Assembly: GCA_032123495.1 (NCBI GenBank)
Contig: JAQBFG010000214.1
Coordinates: 1-12,044, forward strand
Length of the DNA: 12,044 bases
Direction of reading: 5' to 3'
Source of the DNA: JAAERC01 sp032123495
GTDB taxonomy: Bacteria > Zixibacteria > MSB-5A5 > GN15 > PGXB01
Positions within the stretch are counted from its first letter, which is position 1, and each line of letters begins with the position of its first letter. The notes below the pieces were generated by a model, which saw only the letters and a program-made list of their open reading frames with translations, had not been told where the DNA came from and searched no databases. Shown piece after piece: positions 5,986 through 12,044 of the stretch. The translations under genes were made by a program, and so were the position numbers.

Positions 5986-7652
5986 ACCAATACATTTTAG
6001 ATATAAAAACTCCTGCCCATAAACAGGCTGGGGCTGTAAAAAGTGAATATGGTTTAGAAAATCATGGTTTGACCAACTTAAACAATGTCTATTGGAACCT
6101 TCCGACCGAAGCTTTATACGAAGAATCAATATTCCGGTCAGAAGGTAAAGTCAGTCATATGGGTCCATTGGTCGTTAACACCGGAAAACATACTGCCCGT
6201 GCCGCCAACGATAAATTTGTTGTCAAGGAAGCAACAACCGAGGACAATATATGGTGGGGGATTTATAATCGACCATACTCGATTGAAAAATTCGATGCCA
6301 TTTATCATCGGCTTCTTGGTTTCCTTCAGGGACGTGATCTATTTGTGCGGGATTGTTATGGTGGTGCCGATCCAAATTATCGTCTACCTGTTAGAATTAT
6401 TACCGAGTTTGCCTGGCACAGCCTGTTCGCAGAGAATATGCTGATTTCGGCCGAATCTCATGACGAACTGCGTAAATTCGTCCCGGAATTTACAATTATG
6501 TCGATCCCATCTTTTAAGGGGATTCCGGAATTGGACGGCACCAATTCCGAAACATTTATCCTGCTCAATTTTGAAAGAAAAACGGCAATTATCGGAAATT
6601 CCGGGTATGGAGGAGAGATAAAGAAAGCTGTCTTTACGATCTTAAATTATCTGCTTCCGCTTGAAGGTGTCATGACCATGCACTGCTCGGCCAACATTGG
6701 CAAGGACGGTAACTCTGCCCTGTTTTTTGGATTGTCAGGAACTGGAAAAACCACATTATCTGCCGACCCCAAGCGGCAATTAGTCGGAGACGATGAACAC
6801 GGTTGGAGTGATGAGGGGATTTTCAATTTTGAAGGCGGCTGTTATGCAAAAGTGATTTCCCTTTCGCCGTCAGCCGAACCGCAGATATACTCCTGCACTA
6901 GTAAATTCGGAACCATCCTCGAAAATGTGGTTTATGATCCTGTCACCAGAAAACTTGATCTAGACGATGAAGTAATGACAGAGAATACGCGCGCCGCATA
7001 TCCGCTGCATTATATCGATAATGCTTTTAAGGAAAAATTGGCTGGCCACCCGAATAATATTATTATGCTCACATGCGATGCCTCCGGTGTCATGCCGCCA
7101 ATTTCGAAATTAACACCCGAGCAGGCGATGTATCATTTTATTTCCGGATATACATCAAAGGTCAGCGGAACGGAAATCGATCTTGGAAAGGAACCGGAGA
7201 TTACTTTCTCCGCCTGTTTCGGCGCACCTTTTATGGTTCATCATCCATATTTCTATGCTGATTTACTAAGAAACAAAATTCTCAAGCATAACGCCAACTG
7301 CTGGCTGGTTAACACCGGCTGGACAGGCGGCCCTTATGGTATTGGCAAAAGGATGAGTATTCAATATACGCGCGCCCTGCTAAATGCCGCTTTGGATGGC
7401 AAACTGCTGGAAGTTGATTTTTATAAAGATCCTGTTTTCGGTTTTGAAGTTCCCAAATCGTGCGAAGGGGTTCCGTCCAAGGTCCTCAACCCGGCCAACA
7501 CTTGGGGCGATAAAGTTGCCTACAAAGATAAATACCTTCAGTTAGCCGGGCTATATATTGAGAATTTCAAGAAATTTTCAGATGGCTGCCCGCAGGAAAT
7601 TGTTAAGGCGGGACCGACTAAATCTGATTTTGAGCTTGAAATAGAGGAATAG
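5982..7652 (+). CDS. pckA: Phosphoenolpyruvate carboxykinase (ATP)
   Basis: Converts oxaloacetate plus ATP to phosphoenolpyruvate, CO2 and ADP, the first step of gluconeogenesis; it can run in reverse in some fermenters. The 556-residue length fits the ATP-dependent class. The P-loop GLSGTGKT is at residues 250-257. The metal-site residues are K214/K215 in GGEIKKAVF, H234 in MHCSANIG and D271 in GDDEHGW. NTGWTGGPYGIGKRMS at 444-459 is the conserved C-terminal nucleotide-contact region. The substrate-binding arginine (R73) is kept, but its surrounding block reads TGKHTARAANDKF where the textbook form is TGxxTGRSPKDKF. The start at 5982 is set by the AAGGAG at 5967-5972. The gene overlaps the aminotransferase by four bases, so Pta, aminotransferase and PckA are very probably co-expressed around acetyl-CoA and oxaloacetate. 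Confidence 0.97.
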   Translation: MNQYILDIKTPAHKQAGAVKSEYGLENHGLTNLNNVYWNLPTEALYEESIFRSEGKVSHMGPLVVNTGKHTARAANDKFVVKEATTEDNIWWGIYNRPYSIEKFDAIYHRLLGFLQGRDLFVRDCYGGADPNYRLPVRIITEFAWHSLFAENMLISAESHDELRKFVPEFTIMSIPSFKGIPELDGTNSETFILLNFERKTAIIGNSGYGGEIKKAVFTILNYLLPLEGVMTMHCSANIGKDGNSALFFGLSGTGKTTLSADPKRQLVGDDEHGWSDEGIFNFEGGCYAKVISLSPSAEPQIYSCTSKFGTILENVVYDPVTRKLDLDDEVMTENTRAAYPLHYIDNAFKEKLAGHPNNIIMLTCDASGVMPPISKLTPEQAMYHFISGYTSKVSGTEIDLGKEPEITFSACFGAPFMVHHPYFYADLLRNKILKHNANCWLVNTGWTGGPYGIGKRMSIQYTRALLNAALDGKLLEVDFYKDPVFGFEVPKSCEGVPSKVLNPANTWGDKVAYKDKYLQLAGLYIENFKKFSDGCPQEIVKAGPTKSDFELEIEE

Positions 7653-7682
7653 ACGTATTGATGTTTTGATATGGCAAGAATC

Positions 7683-7714
7683 GCGGCAAACCTGCTTTAA
7701 AACAGGTTTGCCGC
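7683..7714. repeat. Perfect 12-bp inverted repeat (hairpin) after pckA
   Basis: GCGGCAAACCTG at 7683-7694 pairs perfectly with CAGGTTTGCCGC at 7703-7714 around the 8-base loop CTTTAAAA. It lies 30 bases after the pckA stop and 36 bases before the fmdB-like start. No T-run follows on the plus strand (the next bases are CAAGTTGCC) or on the minus strand, so a standard intrinsic terminator is unlikely. It could be an mRNA-stabilising or processing hairpin, a Rho-assisted stop, a protein operator, or one copy of a dispersed palindromic repeat. The structure is certain as a sequence; its function is open. Confidence 0.8.
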
Positions 7715-7750
7715 CAAGTTGCCAAATTGTCACCGGAGATTAAAAAGATT

Positions 7751-8041
7751 ATGCCTACCTATCAGTATAAATGCGACGAATGCGATTTTGAATTTGAAGA
7801 GTTCCAAAAAATGTCCGATGCGGCACTGGAAACCTGCCCCGAATGCAAGGGAAAAATCAGACGTATCATTTCCGGAGGATCTGGATTTTTGCTAAAAGGT
7901 TCAGGTTTTTATTCAACCGAACACAGATCTGAATCATATAAAAAAGATGCCGCCAATGATTCACCAAGCAAGGCGATTGAGACTAAAAGCAGTACCAAAA
8001 AAGAAACTGCTAAAACAGCCAAGAAGAAGAAAAAAGAATAA
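7751..8041 (+). CDS. FmdB-family zinc-ribbon protein
   Basis: A 96-residue small protein beginning MPTYQYKCDECDFEFEEFQ, the hallmark of the FmdB/CxxC-CxxC putative regulatory family. It has a zinc ribbon with C8, C11, C29 and C32, followed by a glycine-rich segment (GGSGFLLKGSGFYSTE). The last roughly 35 residues are a low-complexity Lys/Ser/Thr/Ala tail ending in a run of lysines, probably disordered and perhaps nucleic-acid-binding. The family function is not settled; FmdB was proposed as a regulator of formamidase/amidase genes. The frame is open upstream to a TTG at 7727, but the family's conserved MPxYxY start makes ATG 7751 the likely one. The ribosome binding site is poor: GGAG lies 12 bases away. 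It is 24 bases before the glcD-like gene and probably on the same transcript. Confidence 0.9.
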   Translation: MPTYQYKCDECDFEFEEFQKMSDAALETCPECKGKIRRIISGGSGFLLKGSGFYSTEHRSESYKKDAANDSPSKAIETKSSTKKETAKTAKKKKKE

Positions 8042-8065
8042 AATCTTCAGTATATTGCGAATGGA

Positions 8066-9448
8066 ATGAAAAGAAACAGAGAACCACATTCCAGCTTTTT
8101 AAAAACTCTCAAAAACGATTACGCCGAAAATTTAATTCTTGATACCGAATCACTCCCCGAATATGCCAGAGACGCCTCGGAAATCAATGTCAAACCCTTG
8201 GCCATATTTTTTGCTGATGATGAATCCCAGGTTATTGATGTTATAAATAAATGTCGAATCGAACAAATTCCGATTGTGTTTCGTGGTGCCGGGACAGGAT
8301 ATACCGGCGGTGCGGTGCCTGTTTCCGGAGGTTTGGTATTATCATTGGAAAAAATGCGAAAGCTGAAAATAGATGCCAAAAATAAAATCGCTCTTTGCGG
8401 TCCCGGCGTAATTACAATCGAGTTAATGAAAGATGCCCAAAAATATGGCCTTTATTACCCGCCCGATCCGGCCAGCTATGATGAATCGGCGCTGGGCGGA
8501 AATGTTGCCGAAAACGCCGGTGGTCTTCATTGTAAAAAATATGGCGTTACCAAAGATTATGTGATAGGTCTCAGAGCTGTCACGATTGAAGGCGAGATTA
8601 TCAATACCGGATATTTTTCCAATACCGATATTTTTGATCTGACCTCAGTTCTAATCGGTTCGGAAGGTCTTCTGGCCGCCGTCATAGAAATCGCCGTTAG
8701 ATTGATAAAAACGCCGGATATCGGCCCCACGATTTTGGTCGCCTTTGATAAACCGGAAGAGGCAGCGGCAGTTGTGGCTGAGATAATTCGTCTTGGAATT
8801 ATTCCAGCGGTAATGGAATATATGGACGGCGATGCCATCGATTGTTCCAACAGATATGATAAATCAATCGATATAAAAAAAGCAAAAGCAATTCTTCTTT
8901 TAGAAACTGATGGGAAAAATTGTATAAGTGAGGCCGAAACAATAAAGAATATCTGCCGGCAATATAATCCGGTTTCGTTGATGTTTGAGACCGATCCGGT
9001 TTTAACCGAAAATCTCTGGAAAATCAGGCGTAATCTATCCAAGGCAGTAAAAGCATCGGTAAAATACAAAATCGCCGAAGATGTTTGTGTCCCGCCCTCA
9101 AAATTGCCGAAACTGGTCAAATTTGTTTCAGCGCTGAATACTAAATTTCCAATACGAGTAAATTCATACGGTCATGCCGGTGACGGAAATCTTCATGTCA
9201 ACTTTTTGACCGATGATAAAAAATATATTGAAAACGGACTAATTGGTGCGGGAATAAAAAAACTGTTTAAAAAAACGCTGGAGTTGGGCGGAACCTTAAC
9301 AGGAGAACATGGAATCGGACTAACCAAAAAAGATTTTCTCAAAATGGAGTTTACGAGCAATACAATTGATCGGATGAAGGATATCAAGTCTGTTTTTGAC
9401 CCAAACAATCTTCTAAATCCCGGAAAAATGTTTTCCGGCAAAAAATAA
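8066..9448 (+). CDS. FAD-linked oxidase, GlcD-type (glycolate / D-lactate dehydrogenase subunit-like)
   Basis: A 460-residue flavoprotein with a PCMH-type FAD-binding domain at the N-terminus and an FAD-oxidase C-terminal domain. RGAGTGYTGGAVP at 73-85 and PPDPAS...ALGGNVAENAGG at 132-153 are the FAD-pyrophosphate region. KYGVTKDYVIGL, GSEGLL at 198-203, GHAGDGNLH at 369-377, GEHGIG at 413-418 and FDPNNLLNPGK at 444-454 complete the family pattern. It should oxidise a 2-hydroxyacid such as glycolate or D-lactate to the 2-oxoacid and pass electrons to a partner or quinone. No GlcE, GlcF or iron-sulfur partner is beside it, so a stand-alone D-lactate dehydrogenase role is as likely as a glycolate oxidase subunit. 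The ATG at 8066 has no good Shine-Dalgarno sequence. No upstream in-frame ATG, GTG or TTG exists before a stop, so the start is the best available. Confidence 0.92.
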   Translation: MKRNREPHSSFLKTLKNDYAENLILDTESLPEYARDASEINVKPLAIFFADDESQVIDVINKCRIEQIPIVFRGAGTGYTGGAVPVSGGLVLSLEKMRKLKIDAKNKIALCGPGVITIELMKDAQKYGLYYPPDPASYDESALGGNVAENAGGLHCKKYGVTKDYVIGLRAVTIEGEIINTGYFSNTDIFDLTSVLIGSEGLLAAVIEIAVRLIKTPDIGPTILVAFDKPEEAAAVVAEIIRLGIIPAVMEYMDGDAIDCSNRYDKSIDIKKAKAILLLETDGKNCISEAETIKNICRQYNPVSLMFETDPVLTENLWKIRRNLSKAVKASVKYKIAEDVCVPPSKLPKLVKFVSALNTKFPIRVNSYGHAGDGNLHVNFLTDDKKYIENGLIGAGIKKLFKKTLELGGTLTGEHGIGLTKKDFLKMEFTSNTIDRMKDIKSVFDPNNLLNPGKMFSGKK

Positions 9449-9468
9449 TTATTCAAAATGGCCGGAAA
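9420..9468 (+). repeat. Overlapping inverted repeats at the glcD 3' end
   Basis: CCGGAAAA at 9420-9427 can pair with TTTTCCGG at 9431-9438 around the loop ATG. The middle arm (TTTCCGGC, 9432-9439) can instead pair with GCCGGAAA at 9461-9468. The two hairpins are mutually exclusive. The first two arms lie in the codons for the conserved NPGKMFSGKK end of the protein and the third lies past the stop at 9446-9448. A T-run (9491-9496) follows about 22 bases later, too far for a standard terminator. It may be a weak 3'-end structure or chance. Confidence 0.4.
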
Positions 9469-9527
9469 CGATTTTCAATATTATTACTTATTTTTTCAAT
9501 AAATTATAATATTATTTCTTCAAACTA

Positions 9528-9556
9528 TTGACAAATCAGGCTATATCAATTATTAT
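9528..9556 (+). promoter_or_regulatory. Sigma70-like promoter for citrate synthase
   Basis: A perfect TTGACA at 9528-9533, a 17-base spacer, and TATTAT at 9551-9556 (5 of 6 consensus). The start would be near 9563, giving a leader of about 87 bases before ATG 9650. This is the best promoter match in the window. The surrounding 200-base gap (9449-9649) is very AT-rich and non-coding. It holds this promoter, the palindrome at 9571-9586 and a weaker -10-like TATACT at 9619-9624 with no good -35 box. Confidence 0.7.
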
Positions 9557-9570
9557 ATTACACAAAATTA

Positions 9571-9586
9571 TGTGAATTTGTTCACA
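9571..9586. promoter_or_regulatory. CRP/FNR-type palindromic operator candidate
   Basis: TGTGA at 9571-9575, six bases ATTTGT, TCACA at 9582-9586: an exact match to the TGTGA-N6-TCACA core bound by CRP-family regulators, extended by one further pair to TGTGAA/TTCACA. Its centre (9578.5) is about 15 bases downstream of the predicted start from the TTGACA/TATTAT promoter, where binding would tend to repress. It is about 50 bases upstream of a possible second start from TATACT at 9619-9624, where binding could activate. Which regulator binds, and the sign of its effect, are unknown. Confidence 0.55.
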
Positions 9587-9649
9587 AACTGAGAAGAGAC
9601 GACAAAGATAATATTTTTTATACTAATCACAAAAAATGGGAGAGTTTAA

Positions 9650-10924
9650 ATGGCTACATTACAGAAAACATTGGCCAAACAGATTCCCGGCCTTCGGGAC
9701 GAACTGAAAGTACTGGCCAAAAAATTAGGTGACAAGAAAATTTCCGATGTAACCGTGGCACAGGCCTATGGTGGCATGCGCGGTATCAAAGGAATGATCT
9801 GCGACACATCGGTTGTCTATCCGGACAAAGGTCTTATCATTCGTGGTATTCCAATTATGGAACTGCGCGACAGAATACCTGAAGAAATTTTCTATCTGTT
9901 GTGCACCGGTAATCTTCCAAAGAAAGCCGAAACAAAAGCGCTTTCCGATGAATTGGCCAGCAGATCAAAAGTTCCGAAATATGTCTGGGATGTTCTTGAG
10001 GCAATGCCAAAAGATTCTCACCCGATGGCGATGCTTGACACCGCTATTCTGGTGATGCAGAAAGAATCAGAATTTGTAAAAGAGTATAACAAGGGTATGA
10101 GCAAGCCTGATTACTGGAAACCAACTCTTGAAGATGCCTTAAATCTTCTGGCCAAACTTCCGGGAATCGCAGCAGGCGTATATCGGTTGCGTTTCAAAAA
10201 AGGCAAACGTATCGCTTATAAAAAGGACCTCGACTGGGGTGCCAACTATGCTCGGATGCTCGGTATCACAGATAAAACCGGTGTTTTCACCAAACTTATC
10301 CGTTTATATTTAACTCTTCATTGCGACCATGAAGGCGGCAATGTCAGCGCCAATACCTGCCATACCGTTGGTTCGGCCCTCTCTGATTCATACTACGCTG
10401 TTTCAGCCGGTTTGAATGGATTGGCTGGCCCACTGCATGGTCTGGCAAATCAGGAATGTCTTGCCTGGGTTTTGGAGACAATGAAAATATTCAAAGGCGC
10501 TCCAACCAAAGAGCAGATTCGCGACTACGCCTGGAAGACTCTAAATGGCGGAAAGGTTATTCCTGGATACGGTCATGCCGTTCTCCGCGTAACCGATCCG
10601 AGATTCAGCGCTTTCCTCGCCTTTGGTAAGGAATATATGCCTGAAAGCCCGGTTTTCAAGACAGTTGCTAATGTCTATGACGTGGTTCCGGAAGTTCTCA
10701 AAGAGCATGGCAAAGCCAAGAATCCATGGCCGAATGTTGATGCCGGCTCCGGTTCCTTGTTATATCATTTCGGTCTTAAGGAATTCCCATATTACACCGT
10801 TCTTTTCAGTGTCTCGCGTGCCATGGGCATGCTTTCACAGTTGGTTCTTAACCGTGCCATGGGAACCCCGATCACTCGTCCAAAATCGGTCAGCACCGAA
10901 TGGGTTAAGGCAAATATCAAATAG
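9650..10924 (+). CDS. Citrate synthase, mitochondrial-like (eukaryotic-type) class
   Basis: Condenses acetyl-CoA with oxaloacetate to citrate, the entry step of the TCA cycle. The 424-residue protein follows the animal mitochondrial enzyme rather than the E. coli GltA or the short Gram-positive type. It shows YGGMRGIKGM at 40-49, LRLR-like YRLRFKKG, and LHCDHEGGNVSANTCHTVGS at 223-242. The catalytic residues follow: H263 in NGLAGPLHGLANQE, H309 in VIPGYGHAVLRVTDPR, and D364 in NVDAGSGSLLYHFGL. These match pig H274, H320 and D375. The C-terminus ITRPKSVSTEW also matches the mitochondrial RPKSMST ending. A GGGAGAG Shine-Dalgarno sequence at 9638-9644 precedes the ATG. It is a separate transcription unit with its own promoter, a CRP-type palindrome upstream and a terminator downstream. 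Such enzymes are known in some bacteria, so this is not by itself proof of recent transfer. Confidence 0.96.
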   Translation: MATLQKTLAKQIPGLRDELKVLAKKLGDKKISDVTVAQAYGGMRGIKGMICDTSVVYPDKGLIIRGIPIMELRDRIPEEIFYLLCTGNLPKKAETKALSDELASRSKVPKYVWDVLEAMPKDSHPMAMLDTAILVMQKESEFVKEYNKGMSKPDYWKPTLEDALNLLAKLPGIAAGVYRLRFKKGKRIAYKKDLDWGANYARMLGITDKTGVFTKLIRLYLTLHCDHEGGNVSANTCHTVGSALSDSYYAVSAGLNGLAGPLHGLANQECLAWVLETMKIFKGAPTKEQIRDYAWKTLNGGKVIPGYGHAVLRVTDPRFSAFLAFGKEYMPESPVFKTVANVYDVVPEVLKEHGKAKNPWPNVDAGSGSLLYHFGLKEFPYYTVLFSVSRAMGMLSQLVLNRAMGTPITRPKSVSTEWVKANIK

Positions 10925-10956
10925 TAGATTAGAAGAAATATTTTATTTGATATAAG

Positions 10957-10985
10957 AAAACGGCGATCTTTGATCGCCGTTTTTT
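10957..10985. terminator. Bidirectional intrinsic terminator between citrate synthase and kinase genes
   Basis: AAAACGGCGATC at 10957-10968 pairs with GATCGCCGTTTT at 10972-10983 around the loop TTT, with a T-run to 10985 on the plus strand and an A-run at the left that becomes T's on the minus strand. It lies 32 bases after the citrate synthase stop and 7 bases after the kinase stop (reading leftward), so it can end both convergent transcripts. Confidence 0.9.
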
Positions 10986-10992
10986 ATTGTAC

Positions 10993-12044
10993 TTATTTTA
11001 GGGGTAAACTTATTAGGAATTCGGTACCATCTTCATGAGATGATTTTAGATTTATTTGACCGCCAAACTCCTCGACAATCTGATGAACAATAGCTAAACC
11101 CAAACCGGTTCCGGATTCCCTTGTTGTAAAATATGGAATAAATACTTTCTCATGAATCTCTTCCGGGATACCGGGACCGTTGTCTTTTACAGACAGAACC
11201 GCCGCATTATCCGAACTAACCAGTGAAACAGATATTTTTCCATCGGTAGCAGTACATGCTTCAAGGCTATTCCTGATGAGATTGATAATCATCTGTTTTA
11301 CTCTGTCCTGTGAACCGGAAAGCGATATGCTGCTTTCAATCTCTGATACAATAACAGTGCCAGATTTCTCACTATCGAGTTTTAGAAACTGAAGGGTATC
11401 GGTGATTGTTTTACTCAGATTGATTTTTTCTTCCTTTTTTGCCTGTCCCCTCGCCAGTGATAAAAACCGGGTAACAATATCGTTTAAACGTCCCGCCTCA
11501 GATTTTATCTGGCTGGTAAACATCTGAAATTCCTCACTATTGGCCTTCGGTTCGAATTCAGCCATTAATCTTTGGGCCGCAATTGAGATACCATTGAGCG
11601 GGTTTCTTATCTCATGCGCAACACCGGCTGCCAGATCGCCCAGTTCACTTAAACGTTCTTTTCTGTTTGCAACGTTTTCCAACTCTTTTAGGCGGGTGTA
11701 ATTATAAACTACCGCCACTGCCCCGGCCGGTTGGTTTTTATAATCATACAAACGGGCGATATTTATTAGAAAATATTTTTTACCTGATAAGTCTGATAGT
11801 TCTGTTTTAAACTCTCCACTTGATTCATTGCTGGAGAGAAATTCTTCAAACGGCACAATTTCTTTAAATATCAAATCCTGCCAGTTATTATCCAGCAGCT
11901 TTTGTTCTTCAATTTTAAAATCATTCAAAAACTGCCGATTGGCAAGTTCGACCGTTTTATCTTTTCGAATAATTACCAGACCTGAATTGATACTATCAAA
12001 TACTTTTTCGGATAATGATTTCACCTCTTTGAAAGAACGATCCA
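10993..12044 (-). CDS. Sensor histidine kinase, NtrB-like (PAS + HisKA + HATPase), 5' end beyond the window
   Basis: Autophosphorylating kinase of a two-component system. Counting from the GTG at 12022-12024, a PAS-like domain spans about residues 5-110 (DSINSGLVIIRKDKTVELAN). HisKA follows with the phospho-acceptor H137 in GVAHEIRNPLNG. The ATPase domain has the N box NLIRNSLEA at 248-256, G1 DNGPGIP at 281-287, an F box PYFTTR, and G2 GTGLGLAIV at 305-313. The HExxNPL form and PAS domain resemble the NtrB/AtoS/ZraS group, which usually pairs with NtrC-type sigma54 activators. The frame stays open past this GTG to the window end, reading DRSFKEV just before it, and there is no spaced Shine-Dalgarno sequence. 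The gene most likely continues upstream, perhaps with a sensor or membrane domain. No transmembrane segment is visible in this part. The signal and partner are unknown. Confidence 0.9.
   Translation of the reverse strand, partial: DRSFKEVKSLSEKVFDSINSGLVIIRKDKTVELANRQFLNDFKIEEQKLLDNNWQDLIFKEIVPFEEFLSSNESSGEFKTELSDLSGKKYFLINIARLYDYKNQPAGAVAVVYNYTRLKELENVANRKERLSELGDLAAGVAHEIRNPLNGISIAAQRLMAEFEPKANSEEFQMFTSQIKSEAGRLNDIVTRFLSLARGQAKKEEKINLSKTITDTLQFLKLDSEKSGTVIVSEIESSISLSGSQDRVKQMIINLIRNSLEACTATDGKISVSLVSSDNAAVLSVKDNGPGIPEEIHEKVFIPYFTTRESGTGLGLAIVHQIVEEFGGQINLKSSHEDGTEFLISLPLK

Noticed and set aside
6085..6444. 119-codon plus-strand frame inside pckA
   Set aside because: It overlaps conserved pckA coding sequence in another frame, has no start signal, and has no recognisable product.
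7672..7701. Nine-codon frame running into the hairpin after pckA, considered as a leader peptide
   Set aside because: It has no ribosome binding site, no codon bias suggesting attenuation, and no T-run after the hairpin to make an attenuator.
8557..9120. 187-codon open frame on the minus strand opposite the glcD-like gene
   Set aside because: It lies wholly within a gene with clear family motifs on the plus strand, has no ribosome binding site, and its translation resembles no family I recognise. It is a shadow frame.
9449..9649. AT-rich gap considered as a replication origin or small RNA gene
   Set aside because: There are no DnaA-box clusters or repeated short motifs, and no terminator inside it. 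The promoter, palindrome and leader of citrate synthase account for it.

Overview
The window reads as an ordinary chromosomal housekeeping segment from a free-living bacterium. It is densely packed and fully colinear with known families. I see no transposase, integrase, phage gene, CRISPR array, tRNA or rRNA, and no gene-free stretch longer than about 200 bases. Most starts that can be checked have Shine-Dalgarno sequences, and the promoters look sigma70-like (TTGACA with a TATAAT-like box). That argues against Bacteroidota. The citrate synthase is of the mitochondrial-like (eukaryotic-type) bacterial class, known from Geobacter relatives and Bacteroidota. With the moderately AT-rich composition this suggests an uncultivated or Desulfobacterota/FCB-neighbourhood bacterium, but the lineage cannot be fixed from this sequence alone.

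Left part, minus strand (positions 1-2431): a compact four-gene operon transcribed leftward from a promoter near 2404-2431. In order of transcription it encodes an MBL-fold hydrolase, a PHP-family histidinol-phosphatase-like enzyme, a 3-methyladenine DNA glycosylase, and the N-terminal 83 residues of a glutamate dehydrogenase that runs off the left edge. Gaps between these genes are 12, 8 and 24 bases.

Middle part, plus strand (2547-9448): a divergent promoter drives prfB (release factor 2), whose first 23 codons are joined to the rest by the classic programmed +1 frameshift at CTT TGA C. It is followed by phosphate acetyltransferase, a class I aspartate-type aminotransferase and ATP-type phosphoenolpyruvate carboxykinase. 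The last three are tightly coupled: a 2-base gap, then an ATGA overlap. After a 12-bp perfect hairpin come an FmdB-type zinc-ribbon protein and a GlcD-type FAD-linked oxidase.

Right part: a mitochondrial-like citrate synthase has its own strong promoter and, in its leader, a perfect TGTGA-N6-TCACA palindrome, the CRP/FNR-family operator pattern. A bidirectional terminator separates it from a convergent NtrB-like sensor histidine kinase whose 5' end lies beyond the right edge.

The metabolic theme is the acetyl-CoA / oxaloacetate / glutamate junction. Pta interconverts acetyl-CoA and acetyl phosphate, citrate synthase joins acetyl-CoA to oxaloacetate, PckA links oxaloacetate to PEP, the aminotransferase links it to aspartate, and glutamate dehydrogenase supplies or consumes the glutamate. 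I found no convincing undescribed system. The items most worth a second look are the citrate-synthase operator, the prfB recoding site, the hairpin after pckA, and several corrected gene starts or edge-truncated genes.
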